Assembly: GCA_949987705.1 (NCBI GenBank)
Contig: OX465282.1
Coordinates: 94,042,070 to 94,106,069 of the forward strand
Direction: 5' to 3'
Length of the DNA stretch: 64,000 bases
Source of the DNA: Thereva unica
Lineage: Eukaryota > Arthropoda > Insecta > Diptera > Therevidae
Below the pieces are notes generated by a model, which did no database searches, was not told the DNA's origin, and saw only the letters and a program-made list of their open reading frames with translations. A program made the position numbers and the translations under genes. Of this stretch, positions 1-11,368 are shown piece after piece; position 1 is the stretch's first letter, and every line of letters starts with the position of its first letter.

Positions 1-133
1 AAGGATAGATGACGAAATCATGAAAAGGAAATGGAGGTGGAATGGCCACACCTTGTGAGGTGCAAACGAGAATCTACCCAACCAGGCGCTTGACTGGAAT
101 CCGCAAGGAGCCCGTCGAGATGAAAGACTGAAA
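1..133 (+). mobile_element. LINE-B 3'-end fragment
   Basis: This is a truncated, decayed copy of the last coding part of LINE-B. It aligns along its whole length with about 40922-41060 of the complete copy, the segment that encodes the C-terminal arginine-rich region after the reverse transcriptase (RRKWNWVGHTLRR in the better copy). Here the glycine-histidine core (GHT) is still readable but substitutions and small gaps break the frame. It runs off the left edge of the window, so its 5' extent is unknown. It has no independent coding capacity. Confidence 0.8.
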
Positions 134-3100
134 CTGCACCTCGAGAGCTAATTCTCTATAAGAAGTTGTGAAGTTTAATCATTGCTCTTAGTTGGCTCTT
201 TTTTTCTTTTTTCAGATGTTGGAATCTTCTAGTACAAACATTTTTGTTAAATCCTGTTAAACCTCGCGAGCCGCGGGTTGGCAGCCCCTGGTTTGCAAGA
301 ACAAAACGTATATCGCTGCTTTCTTTCCAGCATTTTACAAGTACTTGCCTTATTATAAAGTTTTGGTTTGTTGTCAATATGTAAAAATACTTTCTCGGCT
401 GTGTTTAATAGTGTGATTGGTTTATAATTTGTACAGTTTGTCACTTTACCTTTTCTGTGGGCAATTGTGCGTACAAGTTAGTTTTCCGGAATCTTTCTGC
501 TTACCCATAGCTTGCAATCGAGAATATATTAGATGCGGTGTTATACTTTTCCTACACCATATTTTACGGTTTCTGTGGGTATAACATCTACATAGATTCG
601 TACAAACATACAAAACATACAGGATCCATTCAATACGCTCAATAAAGAAAACAAGTGGAAGAAGAGACCTCAAGAGGAGCAACTCCTACAAGGGCGGTAG
701 ACCCAGTTAAGAAGAAGGATCCAGATAACTTCAATCTAAACTTTTTCTTATTACCCATCAATTACCGCCACTAAAACTCCCTGCTCCCCAATAAATCTGA
801 TCATAATTTACCCCGAAAATAACATACAGAAAATATAAGTATGTAGGTATGTGAATTTCAAAACATCCCTTACTGAATCACCAATTTTATAAGGGCCCTC
901 AAGAAAGTTATTATTGATTAAACCATCAACGTCATCACTTTCCTGATAGAATATTCAAAATAAACTTTACATGACATGCCAGGTACCCAGGTGAACACTG
1001 TTAACCATTCAAGTCAATATTAATTTTAGTTACGTTAAGCCCGCAAAATCCCCCACCACTAACCATCTTCATTGAAGTTTTGCGACCTTCTTGGGGTAAT
1101 CCAAAAAAAAAAAGGAAAAAAAAAGAAATCCCAACATCATGCTCTATAAACGTAAGCAGCAAAGTGCCAAGAAAAGGCTCATAACACGTCGTGAATTTTA
1201 AATAAAGTTTGCGGCTTGGAAGATTTCAGGTAAAGTACACACATACCCCGGATAAGTGGGCTTTACCTTTCCCCATATATGGCTTTCAAGAATATTTATG
1301 AGTGATAAAACTGAAGTATATGAAGATAGATAGCCTCTTCGATGCTATCACCTGAAAGGAGAAGAATATAGGGTAGCAAAAAAAAAGTGCCATACAATCT
1401 CATGCGTCAGGCTATGGGCCCGCCGTATACTATATAGTCCTCTCTCTAATGGACGTTCAACATTTCAGCATTTTGGAGAACTTCGAAGACAACATTATAC
1501 CGGGAATATGGCGGTATCGTAGGATTTTTAAGAAAAATAAAAACAACCGTTTGTTATTTTTTTACTGCCGTTAAAACAGCTTGAAATGGCTTAGCCCCAT
1601 AAGAGTCTTACGGAGGCAATCTGTTCTCGAAAATCTTATGTTATGGACATAAAATTTTAATTTTTAACAAAGGTCAGCAAATTTATGCTCTTCGGACAGT
1701 AAATGTACACATGGCCGCATTTTGTAATGGTTAATATATAAATAAAGCGATAAGGACTTACTAGGGGATGAAAGCGCGGGGGGGCTGGTTCGTTGGCGAG
1801 CTGTATCTTTTTCAGGATAAGTATGCTTACTTAGGGGGAAGATGTATATGTTGCCCAGCATTAAAGGCAGATTTATGAGTTGATCATTTATTTAATAGGT
1901 TTGAAAAAAGGTTTTTCTTTATTCGGTTGTCATATGGAGACGATTAAGGATTCGCTGCGAGGTAATAATTTTAATAATTAATAATAATATTTAATTTTAT
2001 ATATTGAAAGGCACTCCAGAATGATTGGGCTTACAGCGTTTTAGTAATATCATGGAGCCGATGATTATGAGGTAATAAATTTTAGGCATTTGTATGTGTT
2101 TTTATGATATATTAAGAAATACAATAAAAAATATTATGGGTTATTTTGAAAGATATTTAAGGACGGTTTTATGTGAGAAGAAGAAATGCACTAAAATGTT
2201 TTCAATGCGTATTAAACAGTTCTGAACTAGGCAGATCCGTTTAGTATCTACAAGAATTAACACTGCCGATACTATTTTATCCACAGAAATTTATGGACTA
2301 ATCGAATAACAAGAAGATCTGAAAAACCGGGTACGCGCTACCTAACGAAAGCAAGAGAAAGTTCAGAAGGCATTAAATAATCTTCCCTGAGGAATAAGCA
2401 TCACCGGCAGAAACATATGATCTTAAAACCGTGGTCTAAAAACTCAAAAGGCTGTTCATATAAAAACTAAATTACATAAAAAATTTCTAACATCAGGACT
2501 AGAAAAACTTCCTCCCTCAAGAGTATGAGAATTTTATAAATGTCAATAATCCAGATGGTTCACATTTGAGGATAGCCTGAAAAGTATGAGAGGCAAAATT
2601 AAGATGGCGCTGTTTGTCGAAAGTTTATTGATGCTATATAAAGTCATCCAAATGTGACGCCTAAATGTCAGCACTACCTAGTCCATATGACATAGAGGGA
2701 CCGGTTCTCGTTCGATTCGGGGGTCACAAGTAGCATATTGGACGTGTTGGAAATTAGTTGGGAGACCGCTCGGAAAACTGCGGTCGACACTCGCGTTTAG
2801 AAAGACGAAAAGGTGAATAAAAATTAAAAATGATAAAAAAAATTATCTAAGATTATGTATGAGTCATGTTTAATAGCCTTGACACACGCACGCATTTATG
2901 TATAGTCCAGGCGCTAGAGCAGTGAAACCTATAACTTTTGGTTTTGGTGTGATGTAACGGACTTCTTTGGTGGAATCGGTTAGAAATGACATCCCCAACA
3001 ATATATAGGAGGTGCGCAAGCATGAAACTCCCAGGAAAATTTGTGGTAGCTCGAAAACTGAAAAAATCACTAAAAATTCCCTGTTTTTGACCTTTCTTGT

Positions 3101-3803
3101 TAAATATCTGTTAACGAGGGCTTCTAGGCGAAAAATTTTTTGGGCCTGTTTTGTTCGTTATTGGATTTGCTAAAACTTACCCTAAGGTGGATTTTTGAAA
3201 TTTGAATTTTTGCATTGCAAAATAGCCAAAAACTGCGAAAAAAAGTACCTCACTAGATAGTTAAAGGCATGTTTAACTTATATCCAAAACCCGATCACTG
3301 TCGGTCAAATAGTTTTTGCATAATACATTTTGCAATTAAGTGAATTTAAAAAGTTAAATTTGTTACTGCGCCAAAAGAAAACCTCCCATGTTGGTCCTGA
3401 TTTTTTTACGTATGCTCTAAGACTCTCTTTACAATATCCAATCATTGAAATTCTGGTTTTTAAATTTTTTTTATGGTTTTTAATTTTTTAAAGTTTCTTG
3501 GGGCGTTTCAAATTCGCTCGAAAAAGGACACAGTTTTATATTTTCAGGGGTGATTCCTGGATATCTTTGAAAATAAGAGAGGCTATCCCCGCTATCAACT
3601 ACAATACAGAAAAAAAGAAACTTGGGCGACTCCATTTAGAAGGTATGCAGCTTCTAAGAACGAGAAAAATTCCAATATTCTTCATTTTTGCAGCGTTTTG
3701 TGATTTACAATTTTTTTTTAGTTATTTTATTCTTAGGAAGTCAAGTTTTTTTACTATAATTTTTACAATTTCAGATAACATCATCTCCAGATTTTGAGTA
3801 AAA
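134..3803. other. Unassigned AT-rich DNA
   Basis: I recognise no gene or element here. Open frames are short, overlap on opposite strands and have no family features. The longest, a 99-codon frame at 3498-3797, begins in a T-rich tract and looks non-coding. There are A-rich runs near 1107-1129 and T-rich runs near 3455-3495. Confidence 0.5.
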
Positions 3804-3914
3804 TACGGCAACGTGGACTGCCTGATAAAATAATAGAGCTGATAAACCCCCTATACAACAATTCCAAATGCAGAGTTCTCCATAATATAAAATTATCCAA
3901 TAGCTTTGAGGTGA
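3804..3914 (+). mobile_element. LINE-B reverse-transcriptase fragment
   Basis: About 110 bases closely match 40168-40278 of the complete LINE-B, which encodes the RT stretch around RRRGLPDKIIELIKALYNN. The best-preserved part reads RQRGLPDKIIELI. Nothing of the element is recognisable on either side, so this is an internal fragment rather than a typical 3'-anchored insertion. It is non-functional. Confidence 0.8.
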
Positions 3915-4207
3915 TTGGAAGAATATTTCCAATAATTATTAAAAATATAATATTAACCTAACGTACATATATGGCTGGAGGTGTAGAAAGGTTTATTTTT
4001 ATGTTTTTAAAGAAATAATTTTATTTTGATTATAAACAATGCATTTTTCTTTATCATTAACTTCTATTAAAATGGTTTTTGCCTTAAAAACATGGTTAAC
4101 TTGACTAAGATAACAAATTTTGTACCTACAAATTTAAAAGAAAATCCTATCGGGTGAATTTGGATTTACGAAATGTTAAACATTCAAATTACGTTTTCCC
4201 GAGATGA

Positions 4208-4320
4208 TGTCAATGGGCCTGCTTAGACGGTTCGCTTCCAGGAACATTCCTCACGAGCTTTGATGATGAAGAGGGAAGTGGTGATGATGAGATGTATAGT
4301 TGTTTTCAAACGTCGTGACA
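4208..4320 (+). repeat. Left arm of long inverted repeat
   Basis: This arm is the imperfect reverse complement of 5055-5156. Shared blocks include CAATGGGCCTG, a TTCCAGGA-GTTCCTCACGA block and a TTTTCAAACG-CGTGACA block. The arms enclose about 730 bases. This geometry fits a foldback or inverted-terminal-repeat DNA element, or an old inverted duplication. No clear target duplication was found. Confidence 0.6.
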
Positions 4321-5054
4321 TCCCGCGCATCTTCCCCAGCTAAGCTCCTAAAAATGTTTAAAAGCTCAGACAAAAGCTTCATTTAACTCCTCCTATCAAA
4401 TCACTTGCTGCCATGTAATCAGTCGCGACTGCGTATTGCCAAAGGGAGGTGTATCTTTCTGGGACTTCAATGATTATTTAAAAAATTTACAAATTATGAC
4501 TGAAAAACACCCGTTTTTATATATTTTTTTTATTTTAAGGTTTTTGTATTTTACACATATGCTACAGAAATAATTTGTAGCAATTTCTACTAAAAAATAC
4601 GAAATTTGTATTTTTATCACTTTGATTACTTGACATTTTCCGCCAGTCGCATACGCGCTTCTGCTTGGGGAGGTTGTGTTGCTTGCGGCTGCGGAGAACT
4701 CTCAATTTATGAATGAAAATGCTCATATCTTTAAAAGAAATTTTTCCAGCAATTCTTTTAATTTATTTTAAATTTAGGGATAAGAAATATTTAGCATAAT
4801 TATAGTAAAATTATGCTTATTACGATGGATAAACTGACTTGGTTGAGCAGGAGTTTTACATGTATTTAAAAGCTCTGCTCAACACATATAAAGATTAATT
4901 AACTTTATTCATTCGGCATGCGCACATACCTTCCCAAATTATTTTGTTGAGTTTTTTCTGCGTTTGTTGCCGTTTTAACTAAAATGCGGGGAAATGATAG
5001 AACAAAATTTATGAAATTGGGCAACGAGGTGCGCAGAACCCTTCAAATTATTTG

Positions 5055-5156
5055 TGTCACGGCGTTTGAAAACTTCTATACCACCCCACTACTCCCCTCA
5101 TCCACAAAGTTCGTGAGGAACGCTCCTGGAAACGAAGGGTCTAAACAGGCCCAATG
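5055..5156 (-). repeat. Right arm of long inverted repeat
   Basis: This is the partner of the arm at 4208-4320. The 67-codon open frame at 4984-5187 overlaps it and is probably a by-product of the repeat rather than a gene. The spacer between the arms (4321-5054) has no recognisable coding sequence. Confidence 0.6.
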
Positions 5157-5339
5157 GCACCCTAAAGATAGGAACAAAGAACCATAAAGAAGGGAACAAA
5201 GTGACGTTGATCGCTTGTGTGTTTTTGAGGCTATCACGACGCGTCGAAACAGTGATTTTGTGTTCCCGCCTTTTATGGTGCGGACTCTAACAGAAACAGA
5301 CGAAAGCTTGAATACATCAGCTAACAGCGCTTGTTAGTC

Positions 5340-5665
5340 GCGATGCAATTATTTTCGCTTCTCTGTTTCTTAGCCTCTGGCAACCAGTGCTACGAGAAAC
5401 GAATGAAACAATTGCAAACGGAGGGGCTTAACGTACATCAGTGCGCTCAGAAAATAAACGCCTTACAGACAGTATTGAAAGAAGAGAAATGAGAGGAATT
5501 CGTTAACGAGGCTTTAAGTTATATACGCTAAGGAGCTTGTATTTCTATTGTACCTCCAGAGCGAATTAGGAGGATACATATTTTGGGCGATGGAAGTAGA
5601 TATGCCGGACTATCACGCGAAAATGATTTAAAGCCCAAAATGTCCTCCTTATTGAACCGGTGAAC
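5340..5665 (+). pseudogene. hAT-like transposase fragment (ZMYM/DUF4371 type)
   Basis: One frame reads through two stop codons. It begins near CYEKRMKQLQTEGLNV, continues with HQCAQKINALQTVLKEEK and ends with a region reading RIRRIHILGDGSRYAGL. This order (leucine-rich segment with an LQ-KGL-like start, an EE-rich helix, then a basic R-RI stretch before a conserved GL) resembles the middle of hAT-superfamily transposases of the ZMYM/KRAB-related type. Both termini are missing and stops are present near 5491 and 5533, so it is dead. The assignment is by motif resemblance only. Confidence 0.4.
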
Positions 5666-5731
5666 TTAGCGAAAGCTACCAGCAGCTCCAGAGAACTAAG
5701 TTTAGCAGAGAGTCCGGCGTGAACACCCTAG

Positions 5732-6201
5732 CAGCGTTGCCAACTCTTTCCTCGAGAGACCACCAGATTCGACTTTTAAAACCACCAGAAAACCACTAAA
5801 ATATTTTCCTCTTTGCCAAAAGTAACTAGTAAAGAAAAAGCAAAAGTGGCCGGACAATTATTTAAATCGAGTTATTCCTGATGTTTCTTTAAACTGCAGA
5901 ACTTCATATGAAAATTTGTTGGTATTTTTGGCTTCATTTCACTTCAAAAGATGGATTTGTGCCACTGTTCATCAACTTTCACAATAAACTCGTGGTTTTT
6001 ATTTAAGTGAAGCTAAGTGAAGCATTAGTAGCAGAAGTAATTTTTGTCTTATTATGGATTAGTGCGTGGCCAACACTAATTTTGATGTAGTTATATACTT
6101 TACCACCAAAAAACCCACTGGCCACTAGATACGATATTTCCCACTAAAGGCAAGTCTAAACCACCAGTTATAGTAGTAAAACCACTAAGCTGACAAGGTT
6201 G
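5732..6201 (+). mobile_element. Non-autonomous hAT-type element, copy 1
   Basis: A 470-bp segment is flanked by perfect 8-bp direct repeats CACCCTAG at 5724-5731 and 6202-6209, the duplication length made by hAT transposases. Its ends are related inverted termini: CAGCGTTGCCAAC on the left, and CAACCTTGTCAGC when the right end is reverse-complemented. The interior has repeated CCACTA/CCACCAG motifs and no open frame. A second copy of its first 270 bases lies at 21885-23065, which supports a dispersed family. It would need a transposase supplied from elsewhere. Confidence 0.75.
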
Positions 6202-6209
6202 CACCCTAG

Positions 6210-9070
6210 CTACAGCTTGTCAAACAGAGGTGTTCGTTACACATATTGGAATTACACCTTCGATAACTTAAGCTTTCAACTTAACTGACCGTAGGACAAT
6301 TCCAAATTAGTTTGTGATGAATTGTTTGGTTCTTGGTCTTCAGGGTTTGGAAAGCAATAAATCTCGAATACTCTGGGCGGACGTACTGTGGCACTGTATT
6401 CTGGTTCTAGAACCCGCTTTTGGTGCAGTAGCAGGATGCAAGAAAATGGTTGTCTTGAATACAGAGCACGGCGTTTTGAATTGAAATGGAGAACTGGAAG
6501 AATAGAGAACTATATCTGTCCACTCTGTACAGGTAGAGTGATAGCTCAATAAAATTATTACAAAATATTCGGAGTAATTGAACTTTTCACTTTATAATAT
6601 TTAATGATGTCGGAGATTATTTATTACACTGAGTTTTAGAAACTATTCAACAAACGAAAATAGAAGCGGATATGCGATTTTGAATGCTGGGAGCAACAGC
6701 AGCAGGCAAAACTCTAATGGGTATTGCAATCTAAAAAACTCTAATGGGTATAGCATTTGAATACAGTGTATTCAAATGCTGATATCAGTTTAGATGACAC
6801 TTCAAAACGAATTAACTAATAAACAAATTTTCTCGCTCAACTTTAGTCTTAGTCTTAAATAAAACCGTCTCTCAAACGTTCATTAACTGCGGTTAAATAA
6901 ACCTTCATTAATGTTAACTTTGGATACAGATCATACATATCACCAGATGACTAAGATTTTGTGCACACTATACTTAATTGTTGCTGCAGTAATCCATTCG
7001 AAGGAAGACATCAATCTCAAAAGAGTTCGGCACGCAACTTTGTTAAGGGTAACTACGATTCCAGTAAATTGAGGTATTTCCGCTTCCTTCTAAAGTATAC
7101 GGCATTAAGCAGACTGGTTAGAGAATCTGGTGAATGGATTCCTTCCGTTCCTTTCCATTTAATTTGGTTTAGTTCCCTAATGTTGATGTACTACGGTATT
7201 CTTTCTTGGTCAATGAACGTATACTTCGTGGTTTCATTTTCCAAAAGGGTCAACATGCTTTCAGGTGTAATTCTGCCAATGAGGGGATGGAACTGAGTTT
7301 TATCAACAAAAAAAATAAACTCTTGTGCGAGCATGAAAGTCTACTTTGTTAGCTTTCAGCAATGTTTCATTGCAACTATGTAATTTAATCTAAAATACTC
7401 TAGTTCTATTCTAAATAACTCCCACTAAGAATGTTCCTGCTTGTAATTTAATAAAACGTTCATTATCTTGATAATTACGGCCAGAAAGTAAATTGAATTC
7501 CAAGTTTGGATATTATATGAAACATTGCTGTCATACGGTGCTCTATAATTCACCCATCAGCTAGCTCTCTGTTCGTACATACTCGGCCGGCGCGGCGTAC
7601 AGGATGCATCCCAGCTAACCGTGTTACGTGCATTAATGCAGGAAAATACAATGAATTTCAAGAATTTTGCTGAAGTCGCCTGTGTGTCATGAATCCACAA
7701 AATAGTGGCAGCCACCAGTAAATAATTAACTTCAACTCTGAATATCACACACGAAATTCTGCTCATGTTTCGTGGTATCCAATGGTGCAAGTAAATTTTT
7801 CATCCGCCCTAATTGAGTAGTGGGATTTTTACTGTATTGTTGTTGTTGTTATTGCTGCTTTTGGATAGTGAGAGTCCTTTTTTAAAGCTGTTCCCAAAAC
7901 AGTTTTTGAACTTTAATTGTGAAATAATTTGTTCCCCATCAAGAGACCCGAACATTCCCATTCTATGGGTCCAGCTGGGGGATTTTCAGTTAGTGAAAAA
8001 CTGAAGAGAGAGGGCAGACAACTACCCTCAAACTCCAATAACACTTCCTTAAACAGCCGATAAGATACCTTTTTCCCTTACCAAAAATAGACACAGAGGC
8101 TACCCTTTAAAAGTCAAGAGTGCCGAACTGCCGAGTGGCAACTAAATAGGCTAATTTTGCAATCGGTGTAATGGCAGCTCGGGGGCTTATATCAACCGCT
8201 ACCTGTTTCGGTTTCCGGTGTCTCTTGGGGCGCTACCCATTTCGTATGAGAAAGACGTTTTCGACAAACACAAAAAATTATGCAGGATAGCGCTTACGAA
8301 TTACGTCAAATATCTCTTGTGGGACATTTTTACTCTGGCATAAAGGACGAAAGTAATTCTGGTGGACGAGGGCTGATATTCCTGTAGCCGTGTCTTATAA
8401 AAAAAAAAGTAACAACGAAAATGTATCCAGGCACAAGTACCCTTTTATGTATTCGAGCAGCCCATTAGCCTCATATAGACAACTTAAGTGGCCTTTAACG
8501 TCATATGGTTAATGTTTTTTATGCATGACTCGTAAGTTCCGGTTAAGAGGCAGTCATTTCGGCAAGCACTTCAAACTTTAATGCAGAATCCTTAAATGGT
8601 TTTGCAGGAGTTTTTGTAGCCCCCTTAATAGGGACACAAGCCACGTTTCGTGTGTCGAACATCGTTGCCTTTCAAGATGTTCTCGTTGATAGTCAAGTGC
8701 ATGGAATTTAGTTTAATCGCTTTTTGTGTGCCGAATTGGCTGGCTGATATCGCAAAACTTTACCAGGTGAGATAAAACTAGGTGCAGGCGAATCTGTGTT
8801 GTTTGCCTCTGAACATATCTAGAATCAAAGTTAAAATCTTTAGGATAACTTCGCAGACATTTGTAATAAGCATGGAAGTTTCATAAACATTTTTGTGGGG
8901 ATACAGTTTGTGTATATGTAACAAGGGTTGCATGCAGCATTACCAATACCATTTAATTGAATTTCATCATTTTGAATATTAGCTTTAATACCAACAACAG
9001 CAAGGAATGCATCGTAATCTATTAGCAGACAGCAGTGGCTCGACTAGGATTACCCTCTGATTTTTTTTTT
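6210..9070. other. Unassigned DNA
   Basis: I see no recognisable gene. The longest open frame (6961-7296, plus, 111 codons) would encode a protein with a hydrophobic C-terminal half, but it has no family resemblance, no good start context and no paralogue in the window. There is a (TTG)n run near 7840. Weak direct repetition of short AACTCTAATGGGTAT motifs occurs at about 6710-6745. Confidence 0.4.
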
Positions 9071-9223
9071 AAATTTCCCAGTATAGGGAAGTTATTGTAA
9101 TCGGTCAGAAAATCGAAATCGAAATTTTCAACGTATTTCAATTTTCAAGGTCCCAACAGCATTTTAAGCAAAAATTTGAGAAGTATGTGTGTGCATGTAC
9201 GTGTGTGTGTGCGTAGGTATGTG
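9071..9223 (+). repeat. Satellite-like repeat R1, copy 1 left part
   Basis: This stretch matches the reverse complement of about 48720-48875, including the block TTCTCAAATTT-TGCTTAAAATGCT and the CGATTTTC-GACCGATTACAATA block. A (TG)n tract at about 9184-9212 corresponds to (AC)n at 48711-48731 in copy 2. It is cut off from the rest of R1 (10156-10500) by the LINE-C insertion. Confidence 0.75.
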
Positions 9224-10155
9224 GTCTTCTTCTTCTTCTTCTTTGATCCGTTAGCTGGCGGTCCGAGCGGGACGTCCCCGCAACGGATACGCTGCTGTCG
9301 GTGCCGCTGGGTCCCGAACTCTATTCACGATTCGCTTCCATTCTTCTCGGTTTTTGGCGGTGTCTCGAGCCTCGGTAACTGATAATCGTTGATTCTTTAA
9401 GTCACCCTCGATATTCTTCAACCAGGTTTTCTTCGGTGCCGATCGCTGTATTCTCCAGTCTGCAGGACGGTCTCGCCAGAGAAGTTTACGTGGCAAGCGG
9501 TTATCATCCATTCGGCAAACATGTCCAAACCACCGTAGTCGACGTTTTTGCATTTCTTCTTCGATCAGTGTTTGCTGATCGCATCTTTGTCTGACAACCT
9601 CGTTTCGAAGGCGATCACGGAGTGAGACACGGAGGATCTGCCTCAAACATCGCATTTGGAAGACCTCGAGCTTCTTAACGTCCGGTTTGAGCAGTCTCCA
9701 CGTTTCAGATCCATAAAGAAGAATCGGAAGAATCAACGTTCGGTAAAGACGTAGTTTTGTTTTGATGGAGATATTTGCTCGTTTCCATATGCACCACTTG
9801 AGCGAGGCGAATGTTGCTGTTGCCTGGCCGATACGGCTGTGAACGTCGGCCGTCGATGCTACTTTCGTTTCCTCAACCAATGATCCCAAATATTTGAACC
9901 TTGGAACCTGTTCGATTTGGGTTCCATCGAGGTGAACACTGGCTCTTGATCCATCCGTTGTGAGCACTTTGGTCTTTTCCGCATTGATTTTTAACCCGTA
10001 TGATTGGGCGATGCGGGAAATATCGTATAAGATGTCCGTTGCTTCGGCATCCGTGTCGGCGAAAACAGCGCTATCGTCGGCGAACAATAAGTCTGTTACG
10101 AAGTTGTTGTCGTCGTATTGAACTCCGAGTCGTCCATCGAATGCTTCATCGAATC
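9224..10155 (-). mobile_element. LINE-C, 5'-truncated RTE-like element
   Basis: This is a minus-strand non-LTR retrotransposon ending in a (GAA)n tail at 9226-9244. Only the last third of the RT and the C-terminal region remain. The flanks on both sides belong to the same R1 repeat, so the LINE inserted inside R1. Compared with the uninterrupted R1 copy at 48.4-48.9 kb, about 100 bases of R1 are missing at the junction, which suggests a deletion on insertion. No TSD is evident. Confidence 0.85.
9251..10147 (-). pseudogene. Partial RT ORF of LINE-C
   Basis: The frame is open for nearly 300 codons and ends in TAA at 9251-9253. It opens inside the RT domain: LLFADDSAVFAD holds the catalytic F/YADD motif C, followed by GLKINAEKTKVL (motif D/E region), RFKYLGSLVEE, then YGSETW and RLRWFGHVCRMDD, the usual C-terminal signature of RTE-like elements. 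In-frame sequence continues upstream of the first plausible start as far as the truncation (RFDEAFDGRLGVQY). Endonuclease and RT motifs A and B are absent, so no active enzyme could be made. The stretch itself has no stop, which points to a fairly recent insertion. Confidence 0.85.
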
Positions 10156-10500
10156 TTTTTCAAAGATTTTTATAATATTCGGTCGAGCCGTTTTTGGGTT
10201 TAAAAGACATAAGTGATTTTTGTACCTGCACAATATCGCGCGAGCCATAAAAGATATCGAATTAGTTGAGGTGCCTTTCGAAGAATATTAACGAAAATAT
10301 GAAAAGATTTTCGTCGAACCTTTTTTTTTTGTTTAAACGACGTTCTTGATTATTGTACCTGAACGATACCGCGCGAACCAAAAAATATATCATCTTCTTT
10401 GAGGTGCCGAAAGAAGAATATTAACGAAAAAATACCCTGAAGAGAATTTCATAACATTCGGTCGGGCCTTTTTTTTGTTTAAATGGAAAAACTTCGACTA
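10156..10500 (+). repeat. Satellite-like repeat R1, tandem monomers
   Basis: At least two and a half head-to-tail monomers are present. The landmark TTTAAA preceded by a T-run recurs at 10199, 10332 and 10478 (spacings 133 and 146). Each monomer also carries GTACCTG-AC-ATA-CGCGCGA-CC and GAAGAATATTAACGAAAA. The same monomer is found in reverse orientation at 48425-48700. It has no coding capacity. The unit could be a satellite or the internal tandem array of a larger transposon. Confidence 0.75.
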
Positions 10501-11248
10501 AGTGTCAGAAAGACCGCTAATATCTAATATACTTGGAATGGAATGAGAGCCGCTTTAAACGAAGTCATCTTTTTTGGATACTGCGCAGCGATAGCTTTCC
10601 AAACAAAACATCACTTGTCAAAATCCGACAATTGCGTTACCCTTTACAAACATCACGAATTTTTCAAACCTTGCATCAGCATTTTTTGGACGAGGAATTG
10701 TTGTCGACGTCCTACAGTTTCAGGAAATTGCGGTTCATCCCGGGATTTGTAGTAGTTACCGAAAAATTTGTTCTTTTTGGTCAAGCCTGACAAGTACTTT
10801 ACATTAACTAGTTTTGCTAATATCTCCGGAAAGCTTTGGAGTTTCCAAATGAAGTCATTTGCTTCCCAGTTTATCAGCGGTGATTCAACACGGTCAATAA
10901 GAATTCGAACACCCGCTTTAGTGTAGCGAAAGAAGTACGAAGGAAATGTTTGCTAACGTTCAGGAAAAACAAATTCTCGAGGAAAATCCTTTGGATTGGA
11001 TACTAGTCAATTTCCCACTAGTTCTAAACGTATTACTATTTTATAAGAAGTCACGTTTATTTCTTCTACGTTCATCATACTGGGAAGTTGATCGTGGGGA
11101 CCGAAGGAATCAAACCCACATCCCAACTTATTTATTTTTACATTAAAGCATATAGATTTCTTGGAGGTAACTAGAGCCCCGGTGCATGGACGTAACTAGA
11201 GAATTGTACTAGGGGAAGGGGCAGGTGCTTTTTGTTCGAAATACAAAG
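10501..11248. other. Unassigned DNA
   Basis: Two overlapping plus-strand open frames (10533-10790 and 10543-10752) and a 66-codon frame at 10946-11146 have no recognisable features. The sequence directly continues the R1 array on its right side, and some of it may be diverged flank of the same repeat. Confidence 0.4.
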
Positions 11249-11368
11249 TACGACTATAACAAGAAAGTTCCGTAAATTGGTCAATGAAACACAAAATTTA
11301 AGTATTAGTACGACTATAACAAGAAAGTTTCGTAAATTGGTCAATGAAACACAAAATTTAAGTATTAT
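11249..11368. repeat. 60-bp tandem duplication at mariner end
   Basis: Two head-to-tail 60-bp units (11249-11308 and 11309-11368) differ at one position in the part inspected (GAAAGTTCCG versus GAAAGTTTCG). Read on the minus strand the unit contains ACTTTCTTGTTATAGTCGTA, which resembles the outer end of a mariner element. The terminal part of the neighbouring mariner copy therefore appears duplicated. Confidence 0.85.

Noticed and set aside
6961..7296. 111-codon open frame with hydrophobic C-terminal half
   Set aside because: No family resemblance, splice signals or paralogue; an ORF of this size is unremarkable in 64 kb.
11249..11368. Direct repeats as a CRISPR-like array
   Set aside because: Only two adjacent 60-bp units without spacers, next to a mariner end; eukaryotic context.
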